Source: Chitinophagaceae bacterium
GTDB taxonomy: Bacteria; Bacteroidota; Bacteroidia; Chitinophagales; Chitinophagaceae
Direction of reading: 5' to 3'
DNA length: 54,957 nucleotides
Assembly (NCBI GenBank): GCA_016702745.1
Contig: JADJDJ010000006.1
Span: 1 to 54,957, forward strand
Shown: positions 9,876-18,257 of the stretch, one piece after another
Layout of the letters: every line of letters starts with the position of its first letter
Position numbering within the stretch: position 1 is the stretch's first letter
The notes under the pieces: generated by a model
Seen by the model: only the letters and a program-made list of their open reading frames with translations
Database searches by the model: none
What the model was told of the DNA's origin: nothing
Translations under genes and position numbers: made by a program

Positions 9876-10439
9876 TTATTTGGCCGGTGGAAGCAGTACG
9901 GCGTCAATGACATGTACTATTCCATTGGAAGCAGGTACGGAAGCAATGATCGTTGCGGTTCCGTTCAGCATTATTTTTCCGTCTTTGATACTTACGGTGA
10001 TATTTCCTCCATTGACCATACCGATATTCATTCCGTCGGTCAGGAAATCTGTTTTTAAGGAAGAAGTGGTCACATGGTATTGCAGGATGTCCTGCAGATC
10101 CGCTTTTTTATCGTCTTTCATCAATCCATCCACTGTTCCGGCCGGTAATTTGTCGAAAGCGGCATTGGTGGGGGCAAATACCGTAAAGGGACCGGCATTG
10201 GAAAGGGAAGTAACCAGGTCGGCCTGTTTTACCGCTGCCACCAGTGTGGTATGATCGGGTGATCCCATGGCCACTTTCACAACGTCTTTTTGGGATACAT
10301 CATCCTGTACGGCTTCCTGTCCACCGGTGGCAACAGGGGCATCTATTCCGGCTCCGGTATTGTCGGCTTTCTTTTCGTTGTTACAACTGCTGAAACAGAT
10401 TCCCAGTGCCAGGATGGCGTATGACAAATATTTTTTCAT
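9876..10439 (-). CDS. Fasciclin (FAS1) domain lipoprotein in the nos operon
   Basis: From ATG at 10439 (MKKYLSYAILALGICFSSCN) it is a lipoprotein with lipobox CFSSC. An acidic linker follows, then one FAS1 domain of about 130 residues. The diagnostic H1 box is GPFTVFAPTNAAFDKLP; the H2 region near the end is NGIVHVIDAVLLPP. FAS1 domains mediate binding at the cell surface; no enzymatic activity is known for this type. It lies between nosZ and nosL with short gaps, so it is co-transcribed and probably a periplasmic accessory of N2O reduction. That role is inferred from position. Confidence 0.88.
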   Translation of the reverse strand: MKKYLSYAILALGICFSSCNNEKKADNTGAGIDAPVATGGQEAVQDDVSQKDVVKVAMGSPDHTTLVAAVKQADLVTSLSNAGPFTVFAPTNAAFDKLPAGTVDGLMKDDKKADLQDILQYHVTTSSLKTDFLTDGMNIGMVNGGNITVSIKDGKIMLNGTATIIASVPASNGIVHVIDAVLLPPAK

Positions 10440-10500
10440 AACAATCATTTGAGTTTGAAAAAGGGATGCGGGTAGAATTCTCATCCACCCGCATGCCGGT

Positions 10501-12508
10501 TTATTTTGGTTGTTCAGTTGCTTTCTTTTCAGTTGCAGCAGGTTCGGTTTTACCGGTGCTGAATGTAAGCGGTACGGATGAGCCGGCCGGACTTACCCTA
10601 ATATATCCCTGCATTTCCTGGTGCAGTGCAGAGCAGAAATCGGTGCAATACATTGGATACACACCTACACGCTCCGGTTTCCAGGCAAGGGTTTGTGTTT
10701 CACCCGGCATGATCAGCAACTCGGCATTGTTGGCACCTTTTACGGCAAATCCATGCGGAACATCCCAGTCCTGTTCCAGATTGGTAACATGGAAGTAAAC
10801 GATATCACCCAGTTTTACGCCTTCAATATTGTCCGGTGTAAAGTGTGAGCGGATGGAAGTCATGTACACATGTATTTCGTTACCCTTACGCTCCACCCGG
10901 GCAAATTTGTCGCCCAGTGCGGCATAGGGGTTTTTGTTTTCCTCGATCTTGTAAATTTTGGTGGAATTTTTCATGATCAGTGATGCCGGAATGGATTCTG
11001 CATAGTGGGGTTCCCCAATGGTTGGGAAATCAAGCAGCAGTTTCATCTTATCGCCATCAATGGAATACAATTGGGCGCTTTGGGCCAGTTCGGGACCAGT
11101 AGGAAGGTAGCGGTCCTTGGTGATCTTGTTATACGCGATCACATATTTACCATGCGGTTTTTTGGTAGGTCCGCCGGGTACACTAAGGTGTCCGATGGAA
11201 TAATAGGTTGGAACACGGTCCAGCACTTTCAGGTCCTTCACATTCCATTTCACGATTTCAGAAGAAACAAAGAAGGAAGTATATGCATTCCCGTTGGCAT
11301 CAAATTCTGTATGTAAAGGACCCAGTCCGGGTTTTTGCACTTCCCCATGCAAAACTGCTTCATATTTCAAAACAGGGATTCCTTCATAATCGCCGTCAAA
11401 ATTTTTGGCGGCAATAGCCTGCTGGATCTTGGTAAAAGAGAAAACGGGGATCACCGCTGCCAGTTTACCGCTTCCTACAATGTATTCACCAGTGGGGTCG
11501 GTATCGCATCCGTGTGGTGATTTGGGGCAGGGCATATAATAGATCATGTCCGGACAATCCTTTGGATCCAGCATCAGCACTTCGTTTTCGATAGTGGAAG
11601 TAGCCATATGTTTGGAATCGTCATATACATTATGTGCATATTTCACAGATTTTTTCACTGCCTTTCCGGCTTTTACATACTCTTCCGCTTTTTTCCAGTT
11701 CACACACATGATGAAGTCCTTGTCTTTCTGAGAAGCATTCACTTCCAGCAGGGTATTGGCTCTTTCTGAGTTATAACAGCTGAAGAACATCCAGCCATGT
11801 GATTTTCCTTTGCCGGCACGGGCGAGGTCATAGTTCACTCCGGGGGTCTGGATCTGGAAAGCGATCTTCATGCCACCGGTGGTTTTATCCACACTAATGA
11901 AGCTGACGGTGCCTTTGAAATTCTCTTTATAGGTATTGATAGGTACATCCTGATTTTCTCCCATGGGGATGCTGAAACGGGTACCGGCCACCACATATTC
12001 TGAGTTTTCTGTAATAAAAGGTGAAGAGTGGTTGCCAGCGCTGTTGGGGATCTCAATGATCTCGGCGGTTTTAAAGGTTTTCAGGTCAATCCGGGCGATA
12101 CGGGGAGTGTTATTGGCATTTCCAAAAGCCCAGCGGCCATCATGTTCGCCATTGGTTAAAGTAAGGGCGATGTGATGGAGATCGTCCCAGGGTACAAACC
12201 CATGGGAAGTGTTCAGCATGGCTTTGGTTTCTTCACTGTAGCCATATCCTTTTTCAGGGTCTACGGAAAAAACCGGGATCACCCGGAAGAGACGGCCGGA
12301 TGGGATGCCATAAACAGACATCTGTCCGCTGAACCCTCCGGAAACAAAATTGTAGAACTCATCGTATTTACCAGGAGCAATAAATGTTTTGGAGGCATCC
12401 CCTCCGGCGGCAGAACCTGCCCCCTTCGGTTTACAACCCTGTAAGGACCAAAAACCAGCCATTACCGAACCAGGACAGAGCAATGGACTTGTTGAAGGTA
12501 AGTTTCAT
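10501..12508 (-). CDS. nosZ: NosZ, clade II nitrous oxide reductase (frameshift in signal peptide)
   Basis: Periplasmic multicopper enzyme reducing N2O to N2. The leader starts MKLTFNKSIAL at 12508, shifts frame at about 12465-12480, then reads MAGFWSLQGCKPKG. This is a Sec-type lipoprotein-like leader and not a twin-arginine one, as expected for clade II. The seven-bladed propeller carries the CuZ histidine motif DDLHH near residue 100 and further His motifs (NHSSPF, KSHGWMFFS, SPHGCDTDP, HTEFD, EPHYAES). The C-terminal cupredoxin domain has the complete CuA motif CTDFCSALHQEM. Length about 665 residues is normal. Apart from the leader the gene is intact, so the enzyme is probably functional. 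Confidence 0.95.
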
Positions 12509-12570
12509 AACTTTTTAATTTAGCAGTGAGAAATGAAAAAGTGGGAATGATTGGTTTTTGTCTATCGGGA

Positions 12571-13036
12571 TTATTTCACCCCATCATTACTGCGCATGAA
12601 TTCAAGTAATTCACGGGCCTGGTCTTTGTTGATATTCTGATTGGGCATCCTAACCATACATTGTTCCAGTAGTTTTCTGGGCTTCTGGATCCTTTTCCAG
12701 CATCATATCCACATTGGTAATCATATTCATGATCCAAAGTGGTTCTCTTCTTTTAGTTACATCCAGCCAGCCGGGTCCAACCAGTTTTTCAGCGGTAAGC
12801 CTGTGACAGCTCTGGCATTTGAGTTCATAAGTGGCTTTGCCGGTTGTTACCTTAGCCTGATCCAGGGGAGTAGTGAGGCTAATATCAGCTTCCTTCATTT
12901 CCGTACCATGGGTTTCGGGCTGGTTTTGGTCAGTTCCTGCACATCTACGGGAGGAGGTTCTTGTTTGGCTCCTTCCTTACAGGAAGTAGGCCAAAAATGC
13001 GGTCGCTAAGCATTGCTAAAATGTGTAAAGTTTCAT
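12571..13036 (-). CDS. Cytochrome c lipoprotein, first gene of the nos operon (several frameshifts)
   Basis: Small periplasmic class I cytochrome c, the likely electron donor or relay to NosZ. Start ATG at 13036 (MKLYT), a lipoprotein-like leader ending near TSCKEGAKQEPPPVDV, the heme-binding motif CQSCH (KCQSCHRLTAEKLVGPGW), and a C-terminal part KLLEQCMVRMPNQNINKDQA ending RSNDGVK at 12571. To read this as one protein of about 150 residues, four or five single-base corrections are needed: in the leader (about 12975-13017), near 12911 and at the T run 12673-12676. The density is unusual even here. I think the cause is technical, but a real pseudogene cannot be excluded. Confidence 0.7.
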
Positions 13037-13146
13037 TGTTGGGGGTTTTGTGATTCCAAATTGGTATAAAAGATATCAATGTCTTTTATTATTCAAAACT
13101 ATCTGGTCAACGAAAATGGCGGGGATGACATGCATCAAACAAGATG

Positions 13147-13160
13147 TTGATAATCATCAG
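13147..13160. promoter_or_regulatory. FNR/Crp-like box between the nos operon and the regulatory genes
   Basis: TTGATAATCATCAG matches the FNR/DNR consensus TTGATnnnnATCAA except for the last base. It lies about 110 bases before the cytochrome c/nosZ operon start and about 35 bases before the divergent Rrf2 gene. It could control either. A Crp/Fnr-type output domain is encoded nearby (15770-16753) and is a natural candidate to bind it. Confidence 0.45.
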
Positions 13161-13194
13161 TAGCTATGAAATTGAGGCATTTAGCTTTGTGTTC

Positions 13195-13627
13195 ATGGTT
13201 TTTCGAAGACCTTTGGTTATGCGATCAGGAGCATTTTATTCTGGCTGCCTCCGGAATGATAAGCGGATTCAGTTGACTGAAGTGCAGCAAAATTGAAAGT
13301 GCCCAGGCATTTTCTGGCAAAAGTGATGAAAAAGCTGGCGAGTGAAGGGGTGATTGGTTCCCAAAAAGGTCCGAACGGAGGCTTTTCCTGTAACGATGGC
13401 ACGCAAAAACCAATTTGTTTAAAATAGTCACCATTACCAATGATGCAAATCAATTTGATTCCTGTTTACTCTGGCTGAAGAAATGCAATGCCCAGAAACC
13501 CTGTCCGCTGCATAATCAAGCCCAGGCCTTACGCCATCAATGGCTGGATTTGCTATGTAATACCAGTATTAGTGACCTGATAAAAGGGCAGCAACCTGAT
13601 TTTATCCGCAGTATTGCAGTGGCTTAA
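13195..13627 (+). CDS. Rrf2-family Fe-S regulator, NsrR/IscR-like (several frameshifts)
   Basis: Winged-helix repressor family whose members sense NO, Fe-S status or redox through a three-cysteine cluster site. From ATG at 13195 the pieces read FSKTFGYAIRS, then NDKRIQLTEVQQ, KVPRHFLAKVMKKLASEGVI, SQKGPNGGFS, and finally the intact stretch FKIVTITNDANQFDSCLLWL. The cysteine site is C-x6-C-x5-C (DSC...KKC...KPC). At least four single-base losses are needed, in short A or C runs between 13200 and 13415. It is divergent from the nos operon and upstream of a RIC gene, which suggests an NsrR-like role in nitrosative stress; the effector is inferred. Confidence 0.7.
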
Positions 13628-13653
13628 TACTTGTTTTTTCCCATTTTGGCCCG

Positions 13654-13675
13654 GCTGATTTAAATCAGCTTTTTT
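13654..13675 (+). promoter_or_regulatory. Perfect palindrome followed by a T run (terminator and/or FNR-like site)
   Basis: GCTGATTTAAATCAGC is a perfect 16-base palindrome followed by six T. It fits a weak intrinsic terminator for the Rrf2 gene. It also contains CTGATnnnnATCAG, an FNR/Crp-like half-site arrangement about 60 bases upstream of the RIC gene at 13730. Both readings are possible. Confidence 0.4.
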
Positions 13676-13729
13676 CATGTTCCAACATCATTAATTTGTC
13701 TGCTATTTTGCCTTAGAATACGAATAAAG

Positions 13730-14482
13730 ATGTTGAAACGGAAAACAATTGACAAAAACCAAACAGTAGCCGCTATCGTAAACAACGATTACCGCACCGC
13801 AGATGTCTTTCGCAAGCATAAAATCGAGTATTGCTGTGGCGGAAAATACCCCCTTCCCATCGCCTGCGAGATGCAGGGCGTAAATGAAGAGCAACTCATA
13901 CTGGAACTGGAAGCCGCAACCCGCGAAGTGAATACCTCCAACACACTTGATTTCAGCAGTTGGCATATTGATTTCCTCACCGATTATATCGTGAATGTCC
14001 ATCACCACTATCTCCGGAAGGCCTTGCCGGGTATCCGGGATTATGTGGAAAGTTTTGCCGAAGGCCACCGGAAAAAATATACCTACCTGGATGAACTGCA
14101 AAAAGTGGTGGTGCAGTTACAAAGGAGTTTTATCCCTCACCTGGAAGAAGAAGAAGAAGTTATTTTCCCTTATATCAGGCAAATCAGCCATGCTTATTAC
14201 AGCCGGGAGTCTTATGCCAGTCTGCTGGTAAGAACCCTCAGAAAGCCGGTAGAAGATATGATGGAGCATGAACATAGTACTACGGCCAGGATGCTCCAAA
14301 GCATGCGAAGCCTGACCAACGAGTACAGCACTCCGGAGAATGCCTGCCTGAATCACCGGGTTACTTTTCATAAACTCAAAGAGCTGGATAATGATATTGT
14401 CCAGCACCTGCACCTCGAGAATAATATCCTTTTCCCAAGGGCACTTGCCATGGAAAAGGAATTACTAAACACCCGAAGCTGA
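13730..14482 (+). CDS. scdA: RIC/ScdA-family iron-sulfur cluster repair protein (copy 2, intact)
   Basis: Di-iron protein that repairs Fe-S clusters after nitric oxide damage. 250 residues. The N-terminal ScdA domain has FRKHKIEYCCGGKYPL (CC pair at about residues 39-40). The hemerythrin-like domain carries NVHHHYLRKALP, PHLEEEEEVIFPYI, MMEHEHSTTARM and QHLHLENNILFPRA, the His/Glu ligands expected for the di-iron site. It follows the Rrf2 regulator and precedes a sensor kinase, so it probably belongs to the NO-response part of the locus. It differs clearly from copy 1 at 5263-5993, so it is not a recent duplicate. Confidence 0.93.
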   Translation: MLKRKTIDKNQTVAAIVNNDYRTADVFRKHKIEYCCGGKYPLPIACEMQGVNEEQLILELEAATREVNTSNTLDFSSWHIDFLTDYIVNVHHHYLRKALPGIRDYVESFAEGHRKKYTYLDELQKVVVQLQRSFIPHLEEEEEVIFPYIRQISHAYYSRESYASLLVRTLRKPVEDMMEHEHSTTARMLQSMRSLTNEYSTPENACLNHRVTFHKLKELDNDIVQHLHLENNILFPRALAMEKELLNTRS

Positions 14483-14536
14483 TCCCGATGAGATTTCACT
14501 ACTTTTACCCGCCAGTAAAGGCACCCGGGAGTCAGT

Positions 14537-15792
14537 ATGTTTACAAATACAGGACATTTAGTTTCACTTTTTGAGAATGCCACAGAGGGGATTGTGATCA
14601 CCAACCGGCAGGGTATGATCATTATGGTCAACCCGGCAGCGGCCAGGATGTTTGGCTATGATGCTATTGATTTAGCCGGAAAGCAGCTGGAAGTGCTCAT
14701 CCCCGACCGGTACCACCATCATCACCATGAATTAAGAGAAGGCTTCTATAAGCAACCTTCCAACCGCTCCATGGGGCAAAACCGGGATCTGTATGGCAGG
14801 AAAAAAGACGGGTCAGACCTGGCCGTTGAAGTAAGTCTTAGCCATTACCGGTTTGATGAGGAATTGTTTGTTATTGCCTTTATTATCGATATCACCAGGC
14901 GGAAAGAAATTGAGGCCAACATGGTGAAACAGCAAAAGAACTGGAAAAAATCAGCAGCCAGATCCGCGGCCTCAATGCAGAACTGGAAGCCAAGGTGGAG
15001 GAAAGAACCGTAATCCTCAAAGAGGCCCTGCAAAGACTGGAAGATTCCCAGATGGAACTCAGCGAAGCCCTGGACAAAGAACGTCAGCTCAATGAAATCA
15101 AAGGCCGCTTTGTATCCATGGCCTCCCATGAATTCCGTACCCCGCTGAGTACCGTTTTATCCTCCGCTTCCCTGCTCTCCAAATACGTGAAAGAGGAAGA
15201 ACAGCCACAGCGCGACCGGCATATCGGAAAAATTAAAAATTCTGTCAAACACCTCAATGATATCCTCGAAGATTTTCTGAATCTGGGTAAACTGGACGAA
15301 GGGAAAGTAAGTGTACATATGACCCCCTTTGAACTCCGGGAGTTTATTGAGGAAACCTGTGATGAAGTGAAAGGCCTTTTGAAGACGGGTCAGCAGATTA
15401 CCCACCGGCACGACCAGACCGGAACCGTGCATGCCGATAAAAAATTGCTCCGGAATATTCTGTTCAACCTGGTGTCCAATGCCATCAAGTTTTCTGAAGA
15501 GGGGCATCGATTGATATTGACCAGCCAAATCAGTGAAAATGGGTTTAGTATCCAGGTAATTGATCATGGTATCGGAATTGCCGACAAAGATCAGGAACAC
15601 CTTTTTTCCAGTTTCTTCAGAGCCACGAATGCCACCAATATCCAGGGTACCGGCTTGGGCCTGCACCTGGTGAAAAGATATGCTGATTTACTGGGAGGCA
15701 TCATAAATTTGCAAAGCAGGCTGAATGAAGGCACATCGGTCACTATCTTTATACCTGTAAACAACGAGCATGAAAATAATTCTGGTCATTGA
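14537..15792 (+). CDS. FixL-like PAS sensor histidine kinase (one frameshift)
   Basis: Soluble sensor kinase, about 418 residues after correcting one missing A in the run at 14934-14937. The N-terminal PAS domain (about 5-125) has LIPDRYHHHHHELREGFY followed by GQNRDLYGRKKDGS. This pattern resembles the FixL heme-PAS: a His four residues after the conserved Tyr and the Arg before the RKDG motif. A coiled-coil linker (residues about 130-190) leads to a HisKA domain with SMASHEFRTPLS and a HATPase domain with NLVSNAIKFS, DHGIGI and GTGLGLHLVK. No membrane helix is seen. It overlaps the response regulator by 23 bases, so they form one two-component system. Heme binding and an O2 or NO signal are inferred. 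Confidence 0.85.
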
Positions 15793-16753
15793 TGATAACC
15801 CCGATATCAGGGAGAATACAGCTGAGATTCTTGAACTGGCAGGCTACAAAACTTTTACCGCAGAAAACGGGAAAAAAGGAGTGGATGCGGCCCTCAAAGA
15901 AAAACCCGATGTGATAGTCTGCGACATCATGATGCCTGACCTGGACGGGTACGGTGTTTTGCATATGCTCCGGAAAAATGAAGCCACTCAGCATACCCCC
16001 TTTATTTTCCTGACGGCCAAAACAGTACTGCTGAACGCCATCGAAGCACGTCTCAAAAAGTCAGCAGTGCTGGAAACAAAGTATGCCCCATCCTTACAGG
16101 GAGTAAATCAGTTTATTAGGGATATCAGGGATTCCGGACTGATGAGTCAGCTGGCTGATCAGTATGAAGTACTGACACTTAGTAAAAAGCAACACCTTTA
16201 TCAGGAAGGAAAAAGACCCCGTTTCCTCTATTACCTGGTGAAGGGAAAAATCAAAGGATTTAAAGTGCATGAAGACGGGAAGGAATATATCACAGACCTT
16301 TTCAGCGAAGGCGATTTTATGGGTTATCCTGCACTGATTGAGGATAAAAACTATGATGACAGCACGGTCGTCCTCGAAGAAGCCGAAGTGATGCAGATCC
16401 CCAGGGAAGATTTCCTGCAAATGATTTATGGGGATATTTCCATCGCTGCCAAATTTATCCGCATTATCACCCAAAATGTGAAGGAAAAAGAAGAAAGACT
16501 AATGAGTCTTGCTTACAGTTCCCTGCGAAAAAGGGTGGCCAAGGCCCTGGTGGATATTCACGGTAAATTCAACAGTACCGGTGAAAATAAGCCGATTGAA
16601 ATTTCCAGGGATGATATTGCACACTATGTTGGGACAGCCACAGAATCGCTGATCCGGACATTGAGTGATTTCAAAGGAGAAAAATTAATTGAAATCCGGG
16701 AAGGCAAGATCAATATCAGCAACCTGGAAAAACTCAGGAATCTTCTTTATTAA
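15770..16753 (+). CDS. Response regulator with Crp/Fnr output domain (receiver domain apparently shortened)
   Basis: Partner of the overlapping kinase. The receiver domain (about 1-100) has the acidic pair DD at residues 8-9, the phosphoacceptor Asp in CDIMMPDLDG and the Thr in FLTAKT. After that the sequence jumps directly to VLLNAIEARLKKS, so the usual segment of about 26 residues holding the conserved Lys-Pro (TKPF) is absent. A cyclic-nucleotide-binding-type sensor domain follows (LYYLVKGKIKGF, FSEGDFMGY), then a Crp-type helix-turn-helix (ISRDDIAHYVGTATESLIRT). No Fnr cysteine cluster is seen. It probably controls nos and RIC genes, taking the role of FixJ plus FixK in one protein. The missing segment is either real or an assembly error. 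Confidence 0.88.
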   Translation: MKIILVIDDNPDIRENTAEILELAGYKTFTAENGKKGVDAALKEKPDVIVCDIMMPDLDGYGVLHMLRKNEATQHTPFIFLTAKTVLLNAIEARLKKSAVLETKYAPSLQGVNQFIRDIRDSGLMSQLADQYEVLTLSKKQHLYQEGKRPRFLYYLVKGKIKGFKVHEDGKEYITDLFSEGDFMGYPALIEDKNYDDSTVVLEEAEVMQIPREDFLQMIYGDISIAAKFIRIITQNVKEKEERLMSLAYSSLRKRVAKALVDIHGKFNSTGENKPIEISRDDIAHYVGTATESLIRTLSDFKGEKLIEIREGKINISNLEKLRNLLY

Positions 16754-16758
16754 GCTGT

Positions 16759-17175
16759 TTAATAAACAACTACTTCTACCGGAAGCTTACTGTGATCATC
16801 ATGTCCGCGTGGGATATGTATTTCCAGTTCTCCATTTTTATAAATGGCGGCTGTCATGACGGTGTCCGCATCATCTGGTAGCATAAATGTCTCTTTCCAC
16901 TCAGAAAAGAACTGCTCCGTTGTTTCATCAAATTTGTGCCATGCTTCTTTTTTGACAGCAGAAACCACGAGTTTCTTGTTAATAATCGTTACCGAAAAAT
17001 CTTTTCTTTCCATACCAGGTACTGCAACAAACACTACATATTCTTCCGGATGCTCTCCCAGGCTCACGGCAGAAGAAACCGAAAGCGCAGTTGTTTTTCC
17101 GGGCACTGCTTTCAGTGACCTGCGGCTTTGGTCCAGATTCAGGGTTTTATCCTTGGGGCGATGGGCCTTGTTCAT
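16759..17175 (-). CDS. Hsp20/alpha-crystallin small heat-shock protein, divergent member
   Basis: ATP-independent holdase chaperone. 138 residues with an alpha-crystallin domain from about residue 40: EYVVFVAVPGMERKDFSVTI, then VSAVKKEAW and the C-terminal GELEIHIPRG (the usual GxL segment is GEL here). The tail PVEVVV could serve as the IxI-type oligomerisation motif. It is convergent with the response regulator, five bases apart, and lies downstream of a second Hsp20 gene (17253-17705) with a terminator between them, so it likely has its own promoter. Confidence 0.85.
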   Translation of the reverse strand: MNKAHRPKDKTLNLDQSRRSLKAVPGKTTALSVSSAVSLGEHPEEYVVFVAVPGMERKDFSVTIINKKLVVSAVKKEAWHKFDETTEQFFSEWKETFMLPDDADTVMTAAIYKNGELEIHIPRGHDDHSKLPVEVVVY

Positions 17176-17201
17176 TTAGTCGGATTTATCTTGATAAAAT
17201 A

Positions 17202-17240
17202 AGCCCCCGCCTTTCAGCTTTCAGCGGGGGCTGCCCTTAC
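17202..17240 (-). terminator. Intrinsic terminator after the Hsp20 gene at 17253-17705
   Basis: The minus strand has a perfect 9-bp stem (AGCCCCCGC / GCGGGGGCT) with a 13-base loop, followed by TTATTTTATC. The position just past the stop codon of the upstream Hsp20 gene supports termination. Confidence 0.75.
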
Positions 17241-17252
17241 AGGCACATTCTT

Positions 17253-17705
17253 TTAATTGACAGCTATGTTTTTTACCTGTTTTGTTTCTTTGACCAGCAA
17301 TTTTGGAATCATAATCTTCAATTCCCCATTAACATAACTGGCTTCAATTTTTGATGCATCACAGTTTTCAGGAAGGGTAAAACTCCGGTTCCAGCTACTG
17401 TAGTTGTATTCCCGGCGGTTGAATCTTCCATTCTTCTCTTCTTTTTCTTCTCTTTCATGCTCGGCACCAATGGTCAGCATATCATCGAATGCTTCCACTT
17501 TGAAATCTTTTTTCTCCATACCAGGTGCCGCAACAGTCAGCCTGAATTCCTGATCCGTTTCCGAAACATTTACAGCGGGTACGTTCATTACCTTGCCCAT
17601 GGTGAAAAATTCATCCAGCGGGGCATTGAAAAATTTCTCCATCCAGCCACTGTCAAACAAAGTGGGCCGGGAGCTTTGGGGCTTCTCAACAGCTTTGTTT
17701 TCCAT
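17253..17705 (-). CDS. Hsp20/alpha-crystallin small heat-shock protein
   Basis: 150-residue cytoplasmic holdase chaperone. N-terminal arm with LFDSGWMEKFFNAPLDEFF, alpha-crystallin domain from about residue 47 (EFRLTVAAPGMEKKDFKVEA, then EYNYSSWNRSFTLPENCD) and GELKIMIPK near the end. This is a canonical bacterial Hsp20, with an Asn in place of Val in the usual fold edge. It has its own terminator downstream and an S4-domain heat-shock-type RNA-binding gene upstream, so the two may be co-regulated in stress. Confidence 0.92.
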   Translation of the reverse strand: MENKAVEKPQSSRPTLFDSGWMEKFFNAPLDEFFTMGKVMNVPAVNVSETDQEFRLTVAAPGMEKKDFKVEAFDDMLTIGAEHEREEKEEKNGRFNRREYNYSSWNRSFTLPENCDASKIEASYVNGELKIMIPKLLVKETKQVKNIAVN

Positions 17706-17807
17706 ATACTGCGTTTTGAGGTGAAATAATGCGCGTTAACACCCGCTAAAATAGTAGTTGGGAAAAGCGATACCAATGATTCAGAAAGGACACATTGCTG
17801 ATTTTCG

Positions 17808-18194
17808 TCAATCGTCCAGGAACTCATCCAATTCCCTTCTTTCCTTCTTGGTGGGGCGACCAATTTTACTCCGCCTTTTACCGGTATGAAAGCTGGCGGC
17901 CTGGTACTGAAGGCGTTGAATCTCTTCTTCCGGAGTAATATCCATGTAGTGTAGAATGGCTTCGGTATAAGCTACCCTGTTTTGAAGCAGGCCGGTAACC
18001 TTGATCCGCCAGCGTTTAGCTTCTGTTTTTACTTCATATTCATCCCCTATACTCACGGACCGGGAAGATTTGGCCTGCAACCCATCAAATTTTACCTTCC
18101 CGGTATCACAGGCTGTTGCCGCGAGCGACCTGGTTTTAAAGAGCCGGATGGCCCAGAGGTATTTGTCAAGTCGGATTTTTTCTTTTACGGCCAT
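17808..18194 (-). CDS. S4-domain RNA-binding protein, Hsp15/HslR-like
   Basis: 128 residues. The S4 domain occupies about residues 7-70 (IRLDKYLWAIRLFKTRSLAA, then GKVKFDGLQAKSSRSV), followed by a basic tail with GKRRSKIGRPTKKERRELDE, characteristic of the Hsp15 family. In E. coli Hsp15 binds free 50S subunits carrying stalled nascent chains and helps recycle them. The neighbouring Hsp20 genes fit a heat-shock theme. The start ATG at 18194 gives the usual short N-terminus before the S4 domain. Confidence 0.88.
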   Translation of the reverse strand: MAVKEKIRLDKYLWAIRLFKTRSLAATACDTGKVKFDGLQAKSSRSVSIGDEYEVKTEAKRWRIKVTGLLQNRVAYTEAILHYMDITPEEEIQRLQYQAASFHTGKRRSKIGRPTKKERRELDEFLDD

Positions 18195-18257
18195 TGATGT
18201 AAAAACAGGTGATGGGATTAGAATTTTTAATACTTTACTGTACTAAATTAATTAATA

